Source of the DNA: Elusimicrobiales bacterium
GTDB lineage: Bacteria; Elusimicrobiota; Elusimicrobia; Elusimicrobiales; UBA9959
Length of the DNA stretch: 33,117 nucleotides
NCBI GenBank assembly: GCA_024681855.1
Contig: JAILAB010000013.1
Location: 1 to 33,117, forward strand
Direction of reading: 5' to 3'
Below the pieces are notes generated by a model. That model saw only the letters and a list, made by a program, of their open reading frames with translations. It had not been told where the DNA came from and ran no database searches. Shown piece after piece: positions 32,146 to 33,117 of the stretch; the first letter of the stretch is position 1, and each line of letters begins with the position of its first letter. Position numbers and translations under genes: made by a program.

Positions 32146-33117
32146 TTATGCTGATGATTTTGAAACAGCTTTTTTATATATTTTTCCGCACCATCCGCAA
32201 TTTTCACAATTTTTTGAACAAGAAGATGTCTTTATGACAAATTCTGACGGAATTACAGCATTGTTCAAAAAGAAAACAGAAGAGTGTCCATAATTTCCAT
32301 GTCCTCCGCCAATGAGATCATAAAGATTGCCATTATATTCCCCTGAAAAGTAAGCTGCATATATTTTCTTAAGCTGGCTGCTCGGCTGATAACGGGCTAT
32401 TATCTTAAAAATATCAGCAAGCCCTCTTTCAGCATAAAAAGAAATATCTTCAGGCCTAATAAAAGGACGCTTTAATATTTCATAAGAATATTTCTGAATA
32501 AAAAAACAATCTTTGCCTTTTGGTAAACAACCGTTTTGCCTGCTTGCATAATGAGACGCGCGATACAGGCAATCATAACCGCAATAATAATTAGACATCA
32601 GCTTTACAGATGTGCCTTCAAAACTGCGACGTGTTTCCGCAATAGCTTCCAAAACATTCAAATTGCGGTTAACTTCTGCTGCCGGAGTAATAACCTTAAC
32701 CCCGGCCATAAAAGCCTGTCTGGCTTTTTCTGCGGAATCTATGTTCATTATAACAGAAGCATGAATATTTACCCCTGGCAGCCTTTTCCGAAAGAATGAA
32801 ATAAAAAGAGGATCAGATATGGTTATGGCATCCGGCTTAATGATATTAGCGCATGATACTATTTTTTCTGGAAAATTATACGGATTATACTCCATGTCAG
32901 AGTTTCCGCAAGTGTAAAAACCAGACAAATACGGAGCATTACAAAGCATATTGGTTTTAATTTTATGCCTATTACATAAACGAAGCATAAAAGCAAGCCT
33001 TCCGGCTTCTCCAGATATATCTTGGCTTTCCCTAATTCCAAAATGTCTTGTAGCAGCTGAGTTATGGCCAGGCATAGCAAAATAAACTTCACTTACTTTG
33101 CCTGATTTTACAGCTTC
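32146..33117 (-). CDS. Peptidase U32-family protein, N-terminus cut by window edge
   Basis: The frame stays open from the stop at 32146 to the window edge at 33117 (323 codons visible), so the true start lies outside. An internal Met at 33075 is not the start, because the residues before it (SGKVSEVYFAMPG) fit the N-terminal strand of U32 proteins. The visible part is a TIM-barrel-like fold with MSNYYCGYDCLY and further cysteines in NGCLPKGKDC, the position where U32 proteins such as UbiU/UbiV bind a 4Fe-4S cluster. A second group CSKNCENCGWC lies near the C-terminus. U32 members act in collagen degradation, rRNA or tRNA hydroxylation (RlhA, TrhP) or ubiquinone hydroxylation; which applies here is unknown. 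Confidence 0.78.
   Translation of the reverse strand, partial: EAVKSGKVSEVYFAMPGHNSAATRHFGIRESQDISGEAGRLAFMLRLCNRHKIKTNMLCNAPYLSGFYTCGNSDMEYNPYNFPEKIVSCANIIKPDAITISDPLFISFFRKRLPGVNIHASVIMNIDSAEKARQAFMAGVKVITPAAEVNRNLNVLEAIAETRRSFEGTSVKLMSNYYCGYDCLYRASHYASRQNGCLPKGKDCFFIQKYSYEILKRPFIRPEDISFYAERGLADIFKIIARYQPSSQLKKIYAAYFSGEYNGNLYDLIGGGHGNYGHSSVFFLNNAVIPSEFVIKTSSCSKNCENCGWCGKIYKKAVSKSSA

Noticed and set aside
31994-32293. Plus-strand reading frame with GGAAGGAGG before an internal ATG at 32123
   Set aside because: The AGGAGG is only 2 bases from the ATG, too close for normal use, and the frame runs antisense through the cysteine-rich end of the U32 gene, which is clearly coding.

Overview
The window reads as the chromosome of a Gram-negative-type bacterium with a moderately AT-rich genome (about 40% GC by eye). 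It is dominated by housekeeping genes, nearly all on the minus strand. No phage, transposase, CRISPR array or plasmid gene was seen. The polA-coaE-rho order, the long basic N-terminal extension on Rho, the HEAT and TPR scaffold proteins and the short dispersed palindromic repeats fit PVC-type or Elusimicrobiota-like lineages. That placement is inference and is not proven by this sequence.

Layout. 1-290: a GC-rich foldable element at the window edge, then tRNA-Asp(GTC) on the minus strand with its own promoter and terminator. 289-1378: a divergent pair, a YbjN-like protein and an FchA-type cyclodeaminase. 1592-3930: two exported peptidases, a subtilase and a LysM/M23 endopeptidase. 4041-14749: a long co-directional run read as smc, metallophosphoesterase, degenerate receiver, trxA, polA, coaE, rho, several of them translationally coupled. 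14750-15226: an AT-rich, palindrome-rich intergenic region. It opens the only sizeable plus-strand block after position 1378: a secreted lysine/asparagine-rich protein of unknown function and an Agp-like periplasmic histidine phosphatase. 17557-22923: a minus-strand series read as M24 peptidase, LemA, M48 protease, EF-P, HAD hydrolase, secreted basic-tailed protein, DUF192 protein. 23044-28599: ksgA, murC, TPR protein, sensor kinase and rdgB. 28678-31818: a 1046-residue zinc-ribbon/HEAT-repeat protein. 32146 to the end: a U32-family protein cut by the window edge.

Together the genes serve chromosome maintenance (SMC, PolA), RNA and protein synthesis quality (Rho, KsgA, EF-P, RdgB), envelope building and remodelling (MurC, M23, S8, M48/LemA) and redox or cofactor metabolism (TrxA, CoaE, FchA).

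The observations most worth a second look are these. A ~126-bp repeat occurs twice, both times between convergent gene ends. A nested three-arm inverted repeat lies upstream of the plus-strand island. The phosphatase in that island closely resembles enterobacterial Agp but has Glu where Asp is expected. The EF-P has an atypical tip loop. PolA has lost its proofreading motifs. A receiver protein lacks the usual acidic pair. A U32 protein carries an extra C-terminal four-cysteine motif. No single locus is convincingly a complete new defence or mobile system.
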